Shown: one piece after another, positions 17,404 through 25,431 of the stretch
How positions within the stretch are numbered: the first letter of the stretch is position 1
Layout: every line of letters begins with the position of its first letter
NCBI RefSeq assembly: GCF_003054555.1
Contig: NZ_CP026304.1
Coordinates: 1,240,001-1,304,000 of the forward strand
Source of the DNA: Streptomyces lunaelactis
GTDB taxonomy: Bacteria; Actinomycetota; Actinomycetes; Streptomycetales; Streptomycetaceae
Direction of reading: 5' to 3'
Length of the DNA stretch: 64,000 nucleotides
Made by a program: the position numbers and the translations under genes
Notes under the pieces: model-generated
Seen by the model: only the letters and a program-made list of their open reading frames with translations
What the model was told of the DNA's origin: nothing
The model's database searches: none

Positions 17404-17433
17404 TTGACCGCCTGTCAATGCGCCTCGCATACT
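17404..17433 (+). promoter_or_regulatory. Likely vegetative promoter for the DUF2613 gene
   Basis: A TTGACC -35 box (17404-17409) and a CATACT -10 box (17428-17433) are separated by 18 bases. Transcription would start near 17440, giving a leader of about 60 bases with a GAGAGG ribosome binding site before ATG 17500. Both hexamers match the consensus in five of six positions. Confidence 0.6.
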
Positions 17434-17499
17434 GACCGCGCCGGACCGGGCCGGCGCGCTGGGTGACAACCTCATCGATACGAGAGGCCGATCACCCTC

Positions 17500-17682
17500 A
17501 TGCCCAGACTGCTCGTCGCCTTCCTGACCTGCGTCGCCTCTGCCGTCCTGGCCACAGGCGCCGCCTTCGGAATCGTCGCCGCCCTCAATGTCACACCCGA
17601 GCAGCAGAATGTGCCGCTCGTCACGTTCCCCGACCCTCCCGCCAATGGGCCGTCCAGCGCACCGAGCCCGAGCGCGAGTTAG
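17500..17682 (+). CDS. DUF2613-type small secreted or membrane peptide
   Basis: This 60-residue peptide has one hydrophobic N-terminal helix (LLVAFLTCVASAVLATGAA), a short polar middle (VTPEQQNVPLVTF) and a Pro/Ser-rich tail. This matches actinobacterial DUF2613, a family of small, probably exported proteins of unknown role. It has its own promoter, is transcribed away from the DUF3068 gene, and lies just upstream of the PucR-type regulator. Confidence 0.72.
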   Translation: MPRLLVAFLTCVASAVLATGAAFGIVAALNVTPEQQNVPLVTFPDPPANGPSSAPSPSAS

Positions 17683-17744
17683 GTTGTGAAGATCCAGGCC
17701 CGCTGATCGAGCGCATGCGGACCGGACGTCCGGGAGAAGGTGCT

Positions 17745-18959
17745 GTGGCAGCGTCGTCAGCGTGGCACGACGTGCCACGAGCACGGATTCAGCGGTTCGC
17801 CGACCGAGCCCTGGAGCAGGTCCCCGAGCTTGCACAGGACATCCTCGCCGCGATCCGACGGGAATATCCGGGTCTGGCGTTCATCGCCGACGAGTCCGGA
17901 GAGCCGAAGGCCCTGGTGGCGATACGGCACGCGCTGGAGCTCTTCGTGGAGCAGATGACCACCGGGTCGGACCGGCCGCGCGCCCTTCCCGAGATGTTCC
18001 AGGACTTCGGGCGCGGCGAAGTTACGCAGGGGCGCAGCCTGGACTCCTTGCAGGGGATCTACCGGCTGGGCGTACGCCTTTCCTGGCGGCGTATGGCGGA
18101 GATCGGCCAGCAGGTCGACATCCCGCCCGCAGCCATGTACGAACTCGCCGAGTCCGCGTTCGAGTACCTCGACGTCATGGTGGCCCAGTCGGTACGCGGC
18201 TACGCCGAGGCCGTCGCCCGCCAGGCCGGGGAGCGGCTGCGCCTGCAACGACAACTCGTCGAGCTCCTGCTCGCCGAGCACCGCACGGATCCGTCCGCCT
18301 TCCTCGCCGACCGCGCGGCCGGCGTCGGCTGGCAACTGCCCGAAAAGGTGGCGGTGGCCGTGCTGCTCCGCCCCGCCCAGGAGGCTGTCGCCCCCGCCGT
18401 GGGCGACGAGGTGCTGCTCGACATGGAGGGCGAGCAGCCGCGCATGGTGGTGCCGGACCCGGACGCCCCCGGGCGCGCGGAGTTGCTGCACCGGGCCTTG
18501 GCCAGTTGGTCCGGCGCGATCGGCCCGTCGGTTCCCCTGGCGGAGGCCGCCACGTCGCTGCGCTGGGCGGAGGCCGCCGTCGGGATGATCGAGCAGGGCC
18601 TGCTGCCGCAAGGGCGGCTCCTGCACTGCGGCGAGCACGTCGAAGCCCTGGTGCTGCTGCCCGCAGGGGAGTTGATCGACGATCTGGCGCGGCGGCGGCT
18701 CGCCCAGTTGGGCGAGTGTGGCGGCCCGGCGCACGCCCACCGTCTCGCCGAGACCCTGCTGGCCTGGCTGGAAACGCGGGGTGGCGCGCCGGAGGTGGCC
18801 GCCCAGCTCGGAGTCCACCCGCAGACCGTGCGCTACCGGCTGAGACAGCTCCGTGAGTTGTGGGGCGAGGACCTGGACGACCCGGACCGCCGCTTCGAAC
18901 TGGAGTTGGTGCTTCGCGCTCGGCGGCTGCGCGGTGATCTCGTCCCACCGCCTGACTGA
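17745..18959 (+). CDS. PucR/CdaR-type transcriptional regulator with C-terminal HTH
   Basis: The 404-residue product ends in the HTH_30 domain typical of PucR-family regulators (APEVAAQLGVHPQTVRYRLR, then LGEDLDDPDRRFELELVLRARRL). The N-terminal half is a helical region (ARIQRFADRALEQVPELAQ, later ALPEMFQDFGRGEVTQGRSL) similar to the RsbRD-like sensor part of many Streptomyces members. GTG 17745 is chosen because AGAAGG lies 7 bases upstream; ATG 17715 would add ten residues. The ligand and target are unknown. A strong terminator hairpin follows the gene. Confidence 0.84.
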   Translation: MAASSAWHDVPRARIQRFADRALEQVPELAQDILAAIRREYPGLAFIADESGEPKALVAIRHALELFVEQMTTGSDRPRALPEMFQDFGRGEVTQGRSLDSLQGIYRLGVRLSWRRMAEIGQQVDIPPAAMYELAESAFEYLDVMVAQSVRGYAEAVARQAGERLRLQRQLVELLLAEHRTDPSAFLADRAAGVGWQLPEKVAVAVLLRPAQEAVAPAVGDEVLLDMEGEQPRMVVPDPDAPGRAELLHRALASWSGAIGPSVPLAEAATSLRWAEAAVGMIEQGLLPQGRLLHCGEHVEALVLLPAGELIDDLARRRLAQLGECGGPAHAHRLAETLLAWLETRGGAPEVAAQLGVHPQTVRYRLRQLRELWGEDLDDPDRRFELELVLRARRLRGDLVPPPD

Positions 18960-18973
18960 CCCGGGGGGCGAGG

Positions 18974-19011
18974 CTGACGGACTGTCGGACTCGCGCCTGA
19001 CAGTCCGTCAG
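18974..19011 (+). terminator. Perfect 13-bp stem terminator after the PucR-type gene
   Basis: CTGACGGACTGTC (18974-18986) pairs perfectly with GACAGTCCGTCAG (18999-19011) across a 12-base loop, 14 bases after the stop codon. It also faces the convergent YjbQ gene end and may act on both strands. Confidence 0.75.
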
Positions 19012-19079
19012 GGCGTTTCTGGAGACGGGGGTCGGATTTCGTTAAGGAGAATCGGCGGCCACCCCCAGGACGCTCTTGA

Positions 19080-19502
19080 TCAACCTAGGAAGCTCAGCCG
19101 CACCTGGCGGTTCGGGTTGTCCTTGTTCGTGTCCACCAGGCAGACGGACTGCCAGGTGCCGAGCTCCAGCCGCCCGCTGATCACCGGCAGGGTCGCGTGC
19201 GGCGGTACGAAGGCGGGCAGCACATGGTCCCTGCCGTGACCGGGGCTGCCGTGCCGGTGCTGCCAGCGGTCGTCGGCGGGCAGCAGCGTGTGCAGCGCGG
19301 CGAGCAGATCGTCGTCGCTGCCCGCGCCGGTCTCGATGACGGCGATGCCTGCCGTCGCATGCGGGACGAAGACATTGAGCAGGCCGTCCCTGCCTCCCGC
19401 GGCTTCCTGGAGGAACTGCTCGCAGGCGTGGGTCAGATCGGTGACCGTCTCGGCCGAGCCGGTGGAGATGTTCAGGGTCCTGGTGGTGAAGCGTCCGGGC
19501 AT
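19080..19502 (-). CDS. YjbQ-family protein (UPF0047)
   Basis: This 140-residue protein is a complete YjbQ domain, ending in LELGTWQSVCLVDTNKDNPNR and containing VFVPHATAGIAVIETGAGSD and HGSPGHGRDHVLPAFV, where His and Asp residues line the family's putative active site. Members have been annotated as secondary thiamine-phosphate synthases because some complement thiamin-phosphate-synthase mutants weakly; the physiological reaction is unsettled. ATG 19502 is chosen by family length. It appears to be a single-gene unit. Confidence 0.88.
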   Translation of the reverse strand: MPGRFTTRTLNISTGSAETVTDLTHACEQFLQEAAGGRDGLLNVFVPHATAGIAVIETGAGSDDDLLAALHTLLPADDRWQHRHGSPGHGRDHVLPAFVPPHATLPVISGRLELGTWQSVCLVDTNKDNPNRQVRLSFLG

Positions 19503-19618
19503 GGCTGCATTCTCTCGTTCAATCCGCAAGATCGCGCGTCCGAGGACCGAGACGGCATTGACCCGCTCCTGCGATCGCAAGGCGGACGAGGGAGGCCTGC
19601 GTCAGCTCGGGCCGGCAG

Positions 19619-20236
19619 TCAGTGCGGTCGGCGTAGTCCTGCGATGAGGAGTTCGACCAGCCGGCGTGGGTCGTAGCGGGGATCGCTGTCCGCGCCGATG
19701 CAGAGGTTCCCGACGCCGCGCATGAGTTCGTAGGCCTGCAGGTCGGATCGGATCTCGCCGGAGGCGGCTGCGGCGTCGAGCAGTTGGGTGCAGACGGGCA
19801 CGAGGCGGTTGAGGAAGTAGGAGTGCAGCGTCTCGAAGCCTGCGTTGTCGGACTGCAGCACGGCAGCGAGACCATGTTTGGTGACCAGGAAGTCAACGAA
19901 GAGATTGATCCATTGCCCCAGTGCGGCGGGCGGAGTTGGGCTGGTTGCCAGCAGGGCTGGACCGGCCTCGGCGCATGCCTCGACCTGGTGCCGGTAGACG
20001 GCGATGATGAGATCCGCTCGCGTCGGGAAGTGGCGGTAGATCGTGGCCGTCCCGACGCCGGCCTCGGCCGCGATGTCGCGGATCGGCGCTTCCACGCCCG
20101 ACGTGACGAAGACCGCGGCGGCCGCGTCGAGCAGAGTCTCCTTGTTGCGCCGGGCGTCCGCCCGTTTGGGCCGGGCCGCGTGCCCCGCGCCCTCGTCGCT
20201 GTCGTTCACCGCGCCGTCCTCTCCGTTACCCGACAT
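19619..20236 (-). CDS. TetR-family repressor, divergent from an aldo/keto reductase
   Basis: The 205-residue product has an N-terminal TetR DNA-binding domain (KETLLDAAAAVFVTSGVEAP, IRDIAAEAGVGTATIYRHF) and a helical ligand domain with a C-terminal part of the kind found in TetR_C_33-like regulators. ATG 20236 is chosen; five codons upstream another ATG (20251) would lie within an operator repeat. The intergenic region to the divergent reductase contains two near-identical palindromes, so it very likely represses both itself and the reductase gene. Confidence 0.86.
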   Translation of the reverse strand: MSGNGEDGAVNDSDEGAGHAARPKRADARRNKETLLDAAAAVFVTSGVEAPIRDIAAEAGVGTATIYRHFPTRADLIIAVYRHQVEACAEAGPALLATSPTPPAALGQWINLFVDFLVTKHGLAAVLQSDNAGFETLHSYFLNRLVPVCTQLLDAAAASGEIRSDLQAYELMRGVGNLCIGADSDPRYDPRRLVELLIAGLRRPH

Positions 20237-20240
20237 TGCT

Positions 20241-20286
20241 AAACGGGACAACGTTCCGTATCGTCAAACGGGACAAGGTTCCGTTT
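20241..20286. promoter_or_regulatory. Twin TetR operators between the repressor and the reductase
   Basis: Two 21-bp sites of the form AAACGG-N9-CCGT(A/T)T lie at 20241-20261 and 20266-20286, 25 bases apart. The second is palindromic at both ends (AAACGG...CCGTTT); the first differs at one outer position. Their place directly beside the TetR start marks them as its probable binding sites. Confidence 0.75.
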
Positions 20287-20367
20287 GCTCATGATGCCAG
20301 AGCAGGGGGCCGGCAACCAAGCCATGCATTGCCACCACGCTTCACCCGCAATGGAGGAGATACGGTC

Positions 20368-21387
20368 ATGCAGTACCGCACCTTGGGCCGCACCGGTGTG
20401 CAGGTCAGCTCCCTCGCGCTCGGCGCGATGAACTTCGGCAAGATCGGGCGCACCACCCAGGACGAGGCCACCGCTGTCGTCGACGCCGCTCTCGAGGGCG
20501 GGATCAACATCATCGACACCGCCGACATGTACAGCGACGGCGGGTCGGAGGAGATGGTCGGCAAAGCCATCGCCGGCCGCCGCGACGACATCGTGCTGGC
20601 CACGAAGGCGAACATGCCCATGGGCGACGAGCGCAACCATCAGGGCAGTTCGCGCCGCTGGCTGGTCACCGAGCTCGACAACAGCCTGCGCCGCCTCGGT
20701 GTCGACCACGTTGATCTCTACCAGATCCACCGGTGGGACCCGAACACCAGCGACGAGGAGACGCTGTCGGCTCTGACCGACCTGCAGCGCGCGGGAAAGA
20801 TCCGCTACTTCGGCTCCTCGACCTTCCCCGCATACCGCATGGTGCAAGCACAGTGGGCCGCCCGCGAGCATCACCTGAGCCGTTACGTCACCGAACAGCC
20901 CAGCTACTCGATCCTGCAGCGCGGGATCGAGACCCACGTCCTGCCCGTGGCCGAGGAGTACGGGCTCGGTGTGCTGGTGTGGAGCCCGCTGGCCTCGGGC
21001 TGGCTGTCGGGCGCGATCCGCGAGGGCCAGGAAATCACCACCAGCCGCTCAACGTTCATGCCGCAACGCTTCGACACCACCATCCCGTCCAACCGGGCCA
21101 GGCTCGATGCCGTAGAGCAGCTGGCCAAGGTCGCCGACGAGGCCGGCCTGACCATGATCCAGCTCGCGCTCGGTTTCGTGACCGCGCACCCAGCCGTGAC
21201 CAGCGCGATCATCGGCCCCCGCACGCTGGACCACCTGCACTCGCAACTCGCCGCCGCCGACACCGTGCTCTCCGCCGACGTGCTCGACGCGATCGACGCG
21301 ATCGTCGCCCCCGGTGTCGACCTGGCCGCACACGAGAAGTTCGACACTCCGCCCGCGCTGCTCGACCCGTCACTACGGCGCCGCTGA
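20368..21387 (+). CDS. Aldo/keto reductase
   Basis: This 339-residue protein is a full AKR barrel: MQYRTLGRTGVQVSSLALGA at the N-terminus, catalytic Asp and Tyr in DTADMYSDGGSEE, Lys in LATKANMPM, and His in VDLYQIHRWD. The C-terminal SAIIGPRTLDHLHSQL binds NADP(H) in this family. It reduces a carbonyl compound or acts in the reverse direction; the substrate is not evident. GGAGGAG lies upstream of ATG 20368. It is probably induced when the neighbouring TetR releases the twin operators, and it lies upstream of a hydrolase remnant and an LLM oxidoreductase. Confidence 0.9.
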   Translation: MQYRTLGRTGVQVSSLALGAMNFGKIGRTTQDEATAVVDAALEGGINIIDTADMYSDGGSEEMVGKAIAGRRDDIVLATKANMPMGDERNHQGSSRRWLVTELDNSLRRLGVDHVDLYQIHRWDPNTSDEETLSALTDLQRAGKIRYFGSSTFPAYRMVQAQWAAREHHLSRYVTEQPSYSILQRGIETHVLPVAEEYGLGVLVWSPLASGWLSGAIREGQEITTSRSTFMPQRFDTTIPSNRARLDAVEQLAKVADEAGLTMIQLALGFVTAHPAVTSAIIGPRTLDHLHSQLAAADTVLSADVLDAIDAIVAPGVDLAAHEKFDTPPALLDPSLRRR

Positions 21388-21449
21388 TCGCGTCGAAGGG
21401 CCGCCGGAGCCGTCTCAGCACCACACATAACTGAAAGAGGGATCTCTCG

Positions 21450-21776
21450 ATGGCCGCATCAGGCACAGCGATTACGGATGGGCCCATGGGTGCGCCCACT
21501 CCAGTCGTCTCGGTGGAACACTCGCTCGGCGGGATTCCCGGGTACACCGTGACGGAGACGACGGACGAGAACCCCGATCGAGTCGCCGCGATCCAGAGGC
21601 TCACATGGGCGTACCTCCGCAGTGCGCTCTACCCCGCAGACCCCAGCTGGCCCGCAGCGCGCGCCGCGTTGATGGGGATGCCTGGTCCGCCGGGTCGAAT
21701 TGAATGCCGGGACGCGCGCGGCCATGACGCCGGTAAGAAGATCACGGACGGACCGAAAGGACCAACGGCCCCATGA
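21450..21776 (+). pseudogene. C-terminal remnant of an alpha/beta hydrolase, apparently still translatable
   Basis: The 108-codon frame has a normal start with AGAGGG upstream, but residues from about 20 on (SVEHSLGGIPGYTVTETTD, then RVAAIQRLTWAYLRSALYP and GRIECR) look like the last 60 residues of an alpha/beta hydrolase, including the region around the catalytic His (EHSLGG). The nucleophile Ser and most of the fold are absent. The rest of the frame is low-complexity and ends by overlapping the LLM gene start (ATGA). I infer a deletion that fused a short leader to the hydrolase tail; the family match is from memory. Confidence 0.5.
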
Positions 21777-22666
21777 CGCACACCACCCGGCCTCGTTTCG
21801 GGATCATGACAGCCCCCTCGCAGGTCGACTACCACGACGTCCTGAGGGTGTGGCGCGAAGCGGACTCGATCCCGGAGATCGAGCATGCGTGGTTGTTCGA
21901 TCACCTCATGCCGATCGGCGGCGACCCGGGCGGACCGACCTACGAAAGCTGGACGCTGCTCTCGGCCCTTGCCGCCCACACCCGACGACTGCGGCTCGGC
22001 GTGCTGGTGACCAGCAACCGGTTCCGACCGCCCGCGGTGCTGGCCAAGATCGCCGCGACCGTCGACATCGTCTCCGGCGGACGGCTCGAGTTCGGCATCG
22101 GCGCCGGCTCACGGCCCAGCCATCCCCTGGCCCGGCGTGAGTACGCAGCACACGGCCTGCCCTTCCACGACTCCGCGCACGCCGTGGGGAGCCTCGCCGA
22201 AGCCTGCACGGTGATCCGGCGGTTGTGGACCGAGGAGGAACCGTTCGACTTCCACGGCACCTACCTCCACCTCACCGGAGCGTTCGGCAACCCCAAACCT
22301 GTCCAGCGCCCCCACCCGCCGATCCTCATCGGCGGACGCTCGTCCTCGACGCTGCGCGTGGTCGCCGAGCACGCCGACCTGTGGAACATCCCGGGCGGCG
22401 ACATCGACGACGCCGTCCGCCGCAGCGCACTGCTGGACCGCTACTGCACCGAGATCGGCCGCGACCCCGCCTCAATCACCCGCTCGGTCCTCCTGCCCGT
22501 CTCCTACGGCCGGCCCGGCGCCACGCGGGACGCGATCGGCGACGCGATCGACGCCGGCTTCCGGCACATCGTCCTTGGACTGCCGGCGCCCTACCCCGCG
22601 GACGTCGCACGGTGGGTCACCGACGAGCTCATCAGCACGTCGGCCGAGGCCGTGTCTGACACATAG
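21773..22666 (+). CDS. LLM-class (luciferase-like) flavin/F420-dependent oxidoreductase
   Basis: This 297-residue TIM-barrel protein has the luciferase-like pattern: GIMTAPSQVDYHDVLRVW, AWLFDHLMPIGG, RLRLGVLVTSNRFRPPAVLA, and GGRLEFGIGAGSRP. The last motif with a Gly-rich loop, and the abundance of such enzymes in Streptomyces, suggest F420 as cofactor, but FMN cannot be excluded. Its ATG overlaps the hydrolase remnant. The final residues AEAVSDT and the stop are encoded by one arm of a dispersed palindromic element, so the native C-terminus may have been replaced. Confidence 0.82.
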   Translation: MTHTTRPRFGIMTAPSQVDYHDVLRVWREADSIPEIEHAWLFDHLMPIGGDPGGPTYESWTLLSALAAHTRRLRLGVLVTSNRFRPPAVLAKIAATVDIVSGGRLEFGIGAGSRPSHPLARREYAAHGLPFHDSAHAVGSLAEACTVIRRLWTEEEPFDFHGTYLHLTGAFGNPKPVQRPHPPILIGGRSSSTLRVVAEHADLWNIPGGDIDDAVRRSALLDRYCTEIGRDPASITRSVLLPVSYGRPGATRDAIGDAIDAGFRHIVLGLPAPYPADVARWVTDELISTSAEAVSDT

Positions 22667-22690
22667 CGCCGTCCGCCCGCAGGGCGGGGT
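22646..22690 (+). repeat. Partial copy A of a dispersed palindromic element
   Basis: The sequence GGCCGTGTCTGACA and the following GCGCCGTCCGCCCGCAGGGC match, with two mismatches, the left half of the reverse complement of the element at 36059-36127. The right arm is missing. The left arm forms the last codons of the LLM gene. Confidence 0.7.
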
Positions 22691-22800
22691 GCGCGGCGTC
22701 CGGTGCGTGCAATCGCAAGGCGGAGGATCATCCTCGTACTGGCCTGTAGCTCCCTCGGGGGATCGGGAAGGTCCACGACCCTGGCGCGGTTGGTAGAAGC

Positions 22801-23883
22801 GTGAACAACTTCGGGGCGCGGGACGTGGACGTGGTCGTCATCGGCGCCGGACAGGCGGGCCTGTCCGGCGCCTACCATCTGCGGCGCGCAGGCCTGGAGC
22901 CGGACCGCGATTTCGTGGTGCTCGACCATGCCCCGCGCGCGGGCGGCGCGTGGCAGTTCCGCTGGCCCTCACTGACGTACGGCAAGGTGCACGGCATGCA
23001 CGCGCTGCCGGGTATGGAGCTGACCGGCGCCGACGAGGGACGGCGCTCCTCCGAGGTGATCGGCGAGTACTTCTCCGCATACGAGGAGCGCTTCGGTCTG
23101 TTGGTCCACCGGCCCGTGGACGTCAGGGCGGTGCGCGAGGGCGAGGGCGGGCGGCTGCTCGTCGCGACCTCGGAGGGGACCTGGTCGACGCGGGCGCTCA
23201 TCAATGCGACCGGCACCTGGGACCGTCCGTTCTGGCCTCGCTACCCCGGCCAGGAGACCTTCCGTGGACGGCAGTTGCACACCGTGGACTACCCGGGGCC
23301 GGAGAAGTTCGCCGGGCAGCGCGTGATCGTGGTGGGCGGCGGCGCTTCGGGGACCCAGCATCTGATGGAGATCGCGGAGGTGGCGGCGGACACCACCTGG
23401 GTGACGCGCCGGCCGCCCGTATTCCGCGAGGGCCCGTTCAACGAGGACGCAGGCCGGGAGGCGGTGGCCATGGTGGAGGAGCGCGTACGGCGCGGACTGC
23501 CGCCGATGAGCGTCGTCTCCGTCACCGGGCTGCCTCTCACCGACGCCGTGCGCCGTGCCCGCGAGAGCGGCGTACTGGACCGGCTGCCGATGTTCGACCG
23601 GATCACACCGACGGGGGCTCTCTGGGACGACGGGCTGACCGTGGAGGCGGATGTGATGCTCTGGGCGACCGGCTTCCGCGCGGCGATCGACCATCTCGCG
23701 CCGCTGCGGCTGCGTGAGATGGGCGGCGGCATCCAGGTGGAGGGCACCCGTGCGGTACGGGACGCCCGTATCCATCTCGTCGGTTACGGGCCTTCGGCCT
23801 CGACGATCGGCGCCAACCGGGCGGGCCGGGCGGCGGTCCGCGAGATCAAGCAGCTGCTGGAACGCGAACCGAGCCTGGCCTGA
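22801..23883 (+). CDS. FAD-dependent flavoprotein monooxygenase-like oxidoreductase
   Basis: The 360-residue protein has an N-terminal FAD-binding Rossmann motif (VVVIGAGQAGLSGAYHL), a second nucleotide-binding motif near residue 175 (VIVVGGGASGTQHL) for NADPH, and MLWATGFR, the late LATGY-like motif of class B monooxygenases. This is the flavin-monooxygenase plan, also used by some thioredoxin-reductase-like oxidoreductases. Start GTG 22801 is chosen by length; a GTG nine codons later is possible. It ends 12 bases from the convergent mltG gene. Substrate unknown. Confidence 0.82.
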   Translation: MNNFGARDVDVVVIGAGQAGLSGAYHLRRAGLEPDRDFVVLDHAPRAGGAWQFRWPSLTYGKVHGMHALPGMELTGADEGRRSSEVIGEYFSAYEERFGLLVHRPVDVRAVREGEGGRLLVATSEGTWSTRALINATGTWDRPFWPRYPGQETFRGRQLHTVDYPGPEKFAGQRVIVVGGGASGTQHLMEIAEVAADTTWVTRRPPVFREGPFNEDAGREAVAMVEERVRRGLPPMSVVSVTGLPLTDAVRRARESGVLDRLPMFDRITPTGALWDDGLTVEADVMLWATGFRAAIDHLAPLRLREMGGGIQVEGTRAVRDARIHLVGYGPSASTIGANRAGRAAVREIKQLLEREPSLA

Positions 23884-23895
23884 TCACGGCGATCG

Positions 23896-24738
23896 TCAAC
23901 CGGAACCGGACTCCCGGCGATGGGCGTTGAACTCCTCGACGTTGCGCTGGTGCTCCTTGTAGTCGGCGGTGAATCGGGTGTCCCCCGGCGCGACGGTTAC
24001 GAAGTACAGCCAGTCCCCGGGCGAGGGATTGATCGCCGCGTTCATCGCCGCCTCCCCCGGATTGGCGATGGGGGTGGGCGGCAGGCCCGGGCGCTGGTAG
24101 CTGTTGTACGGACTGTCGATCCTGGTGTCTGCGGCCGTGGTGTCCAGAGTGCTCCGGTTCAGGGCGTAGTTGAGCGTCGAGTCCATCTGGAGCGGCATGC
24201 CCTTGGCGAGCCGGTTGTAGACGACCCGCGCCACCTTGGCCATGTCCTGCGGGGTGTCGGCCTCGGCCTGCACGATGCTGGCGATGTTCACCATCTGATA
24301 GATGGTCACCCCGCTGCGCTGCGCGCCGCTGCTGATGTGCTCGGCCCCGAACCGCTGATTGGCCGTGTTGACCATGTAGCTGAGCAGGCTCGTCGGCGTG
24401 CTCTTGGAGTCGACCGGATACGTGGCCGGGAAGAGGTAGCCCTCGGGGTTGCCCTTGGCGTCGGCCGGCAGCTTCAACTGTGCGGCGCCCGCCGCCTTGC
24501 GGGTGGTGCCGGGTGTCTTGTCGAGTGCCTTGTCGACCGCCGCGTACACCTGTGAGGCTCGCCAGCCCTCGGGGACGACCAGCGACGCCTTCTCCTCTTT
24601 GGTCTCCTTCAGCAGCAGCGTCACCAGCACCGCGGCGATCACAACGACGACGACCGTGCCGACGAACAGGAGCAGCCGGCCACGCCGGGTCAGCCGGGAC
24701 CTGCGCCCGGGCTTGGCCGACGAGGGTTCGTTCATCAT
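23896..24738 (-). CDS. mltG: MltG-type endolytic murein transglycosylase (YceG)
   Basis: The 280-residue protein has a basic cytoplasmic tail, one transmembrane helix (about residues 22-44) and an extracytoplasmic YceG domain. The catalytic Glu lies in NIASIVQAEADTPQDM, the equivalent of the ASIVEKE motif. Later signatures VVYNRLAKGMPLQMDSTLNY and SPYNSYQRPGLPPTPIANPG are diagnostic. MltG cleaves nascent glycan strands and may set their length. At 280 residues it is short for the family because the LysM-like part is reduced. Streptomyces usually has a longer mltG near the aro/mreB region, so this may be a second copy, which is inference. Confidence 0.85.
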   Translation of the reverse strand: MMNEPSSAKPGRRSRLTRRGRLLLFVGTVVVVVIAAVLVTLLLKETKEEKASLVVPEGWRASQVYAAVDKALDKTPGTTRKAAGAAQLKLPADAKGNPEGYLFPATYPVDSKSTPTSLLSYMVNTANQRFGAEHISSGAQRSGVTIYQMVNIASIVQAEADTPQDMAKVARVVYNRLAKGMPLQMDSTLNYALNRSTLDTTAADTRIDSPYNSYQRPGLPPTPIANPGEAAMNAAINPSPGDWLYFVTVAPGDTRFTADYKEHQRNVEEFNAHRRESGSG

Positions 24739-24798
24739 GCGGGCACGCTAACCCGGAGCGCGCGCCGATCCCGGCACCGGGTGCGGAGCGGCACGGAC

Positions 24799-25392
24799 TC
24801 AGGGGGCGAAGGGCGGCAGAGCCGCGAACTCCGGTACCACCTGGACCGCTTCGGCGAGCGCGTCGAGGGTGCGCCTGACCTTGGTCAGCGGGTGGTCGGG
24901 GAACTGGGCGTCCCACTGCGCATGGTCGGCGGCGTGGAACGGCAGACCGCCCTGGACCTCCGGTGCGCACGGGTGCGGCCGGAAGTACTTGTCGTGCCCG
25001 ACCTTGGCCATGACCATGGCTTCCCGCATGCCCGTCATACCGCGCTCGGGCGACTGGATCTTCACCACGGTGCTGCAGGTCGCGCGCGGTACGGTGAAGC
25101 TGCCGATGAACGCTTGGCCCGAGGGCTGTCCCGGCAGCGGCAGCTTGAGTATCTGCTTCAGCGCGGGCAGCTGTCCGAGCGACTTCACCGAGGCCTCGAT
25201 CAGACCGCCGCCCGCCTGGGCCGTGAGGCGGGTGAGGGCGGCGCGCAGCGCGGGACCGTCGTCGAGCGAGGCGGGCAGGTCCGGGGGCAGTCCGAAGAAG
25301 TGCAGCGACAGCACATCGCCTTCGTTATTCGCCCAAACGTCGTTGTCGACGGGCCGGTATCCGGGCAGTTCGACACCAAGAAGAGCTCTCAT
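24799..25392 (-). CDS. Conserved hypothetical protein
   Basis: I do not recognise a family for this 197-residue protein. It has no membrane segment or signal peptide. Noticeable elements are WANNEGDVLSLHFFGLPPDLP near the N-terminus, which suggests a domain that processes a small molecule or lipid, and MAKVGHDKYFRPHPCAPEVQ later. Codon use is typical of the region, so it is probably real. It lies between mltG and the ABC exporter, all on the minus strand, 60 bases upstream of mltG, so it could share a transcript with it. Confidence 0.65.
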   Translation of the reverse strand: MRALLGVELPGYRPVDNDVWANNEGDVLSLHFFGLPPDLPASLDDGPALRAALTRLTAQAGGGLIEASVKSLGQLPALKQILKLPLPGQPSGQAFIGSFTVPRATCSTVVKIQSPERGMTGMREAMVMAKVGHDKYFRPHPCAPEVQGGLPFHAADHAQWDAQFPDHPLTKVRRTLDALAEAVQVVPEFAALPPFAP

Positions 25393-25431
25393 GGGCGGCG
25401 ATCATGCCGTACGCGACGGAGCTGCCCCGCG

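Noticed and set aside
17463..17744. N-terminal extension of the PucR-type regulator to 498 residues
   Set aside because: It runs through the DUF2613 gene in another frame and lacks a ribosome binding site; GTG 17745 has one.
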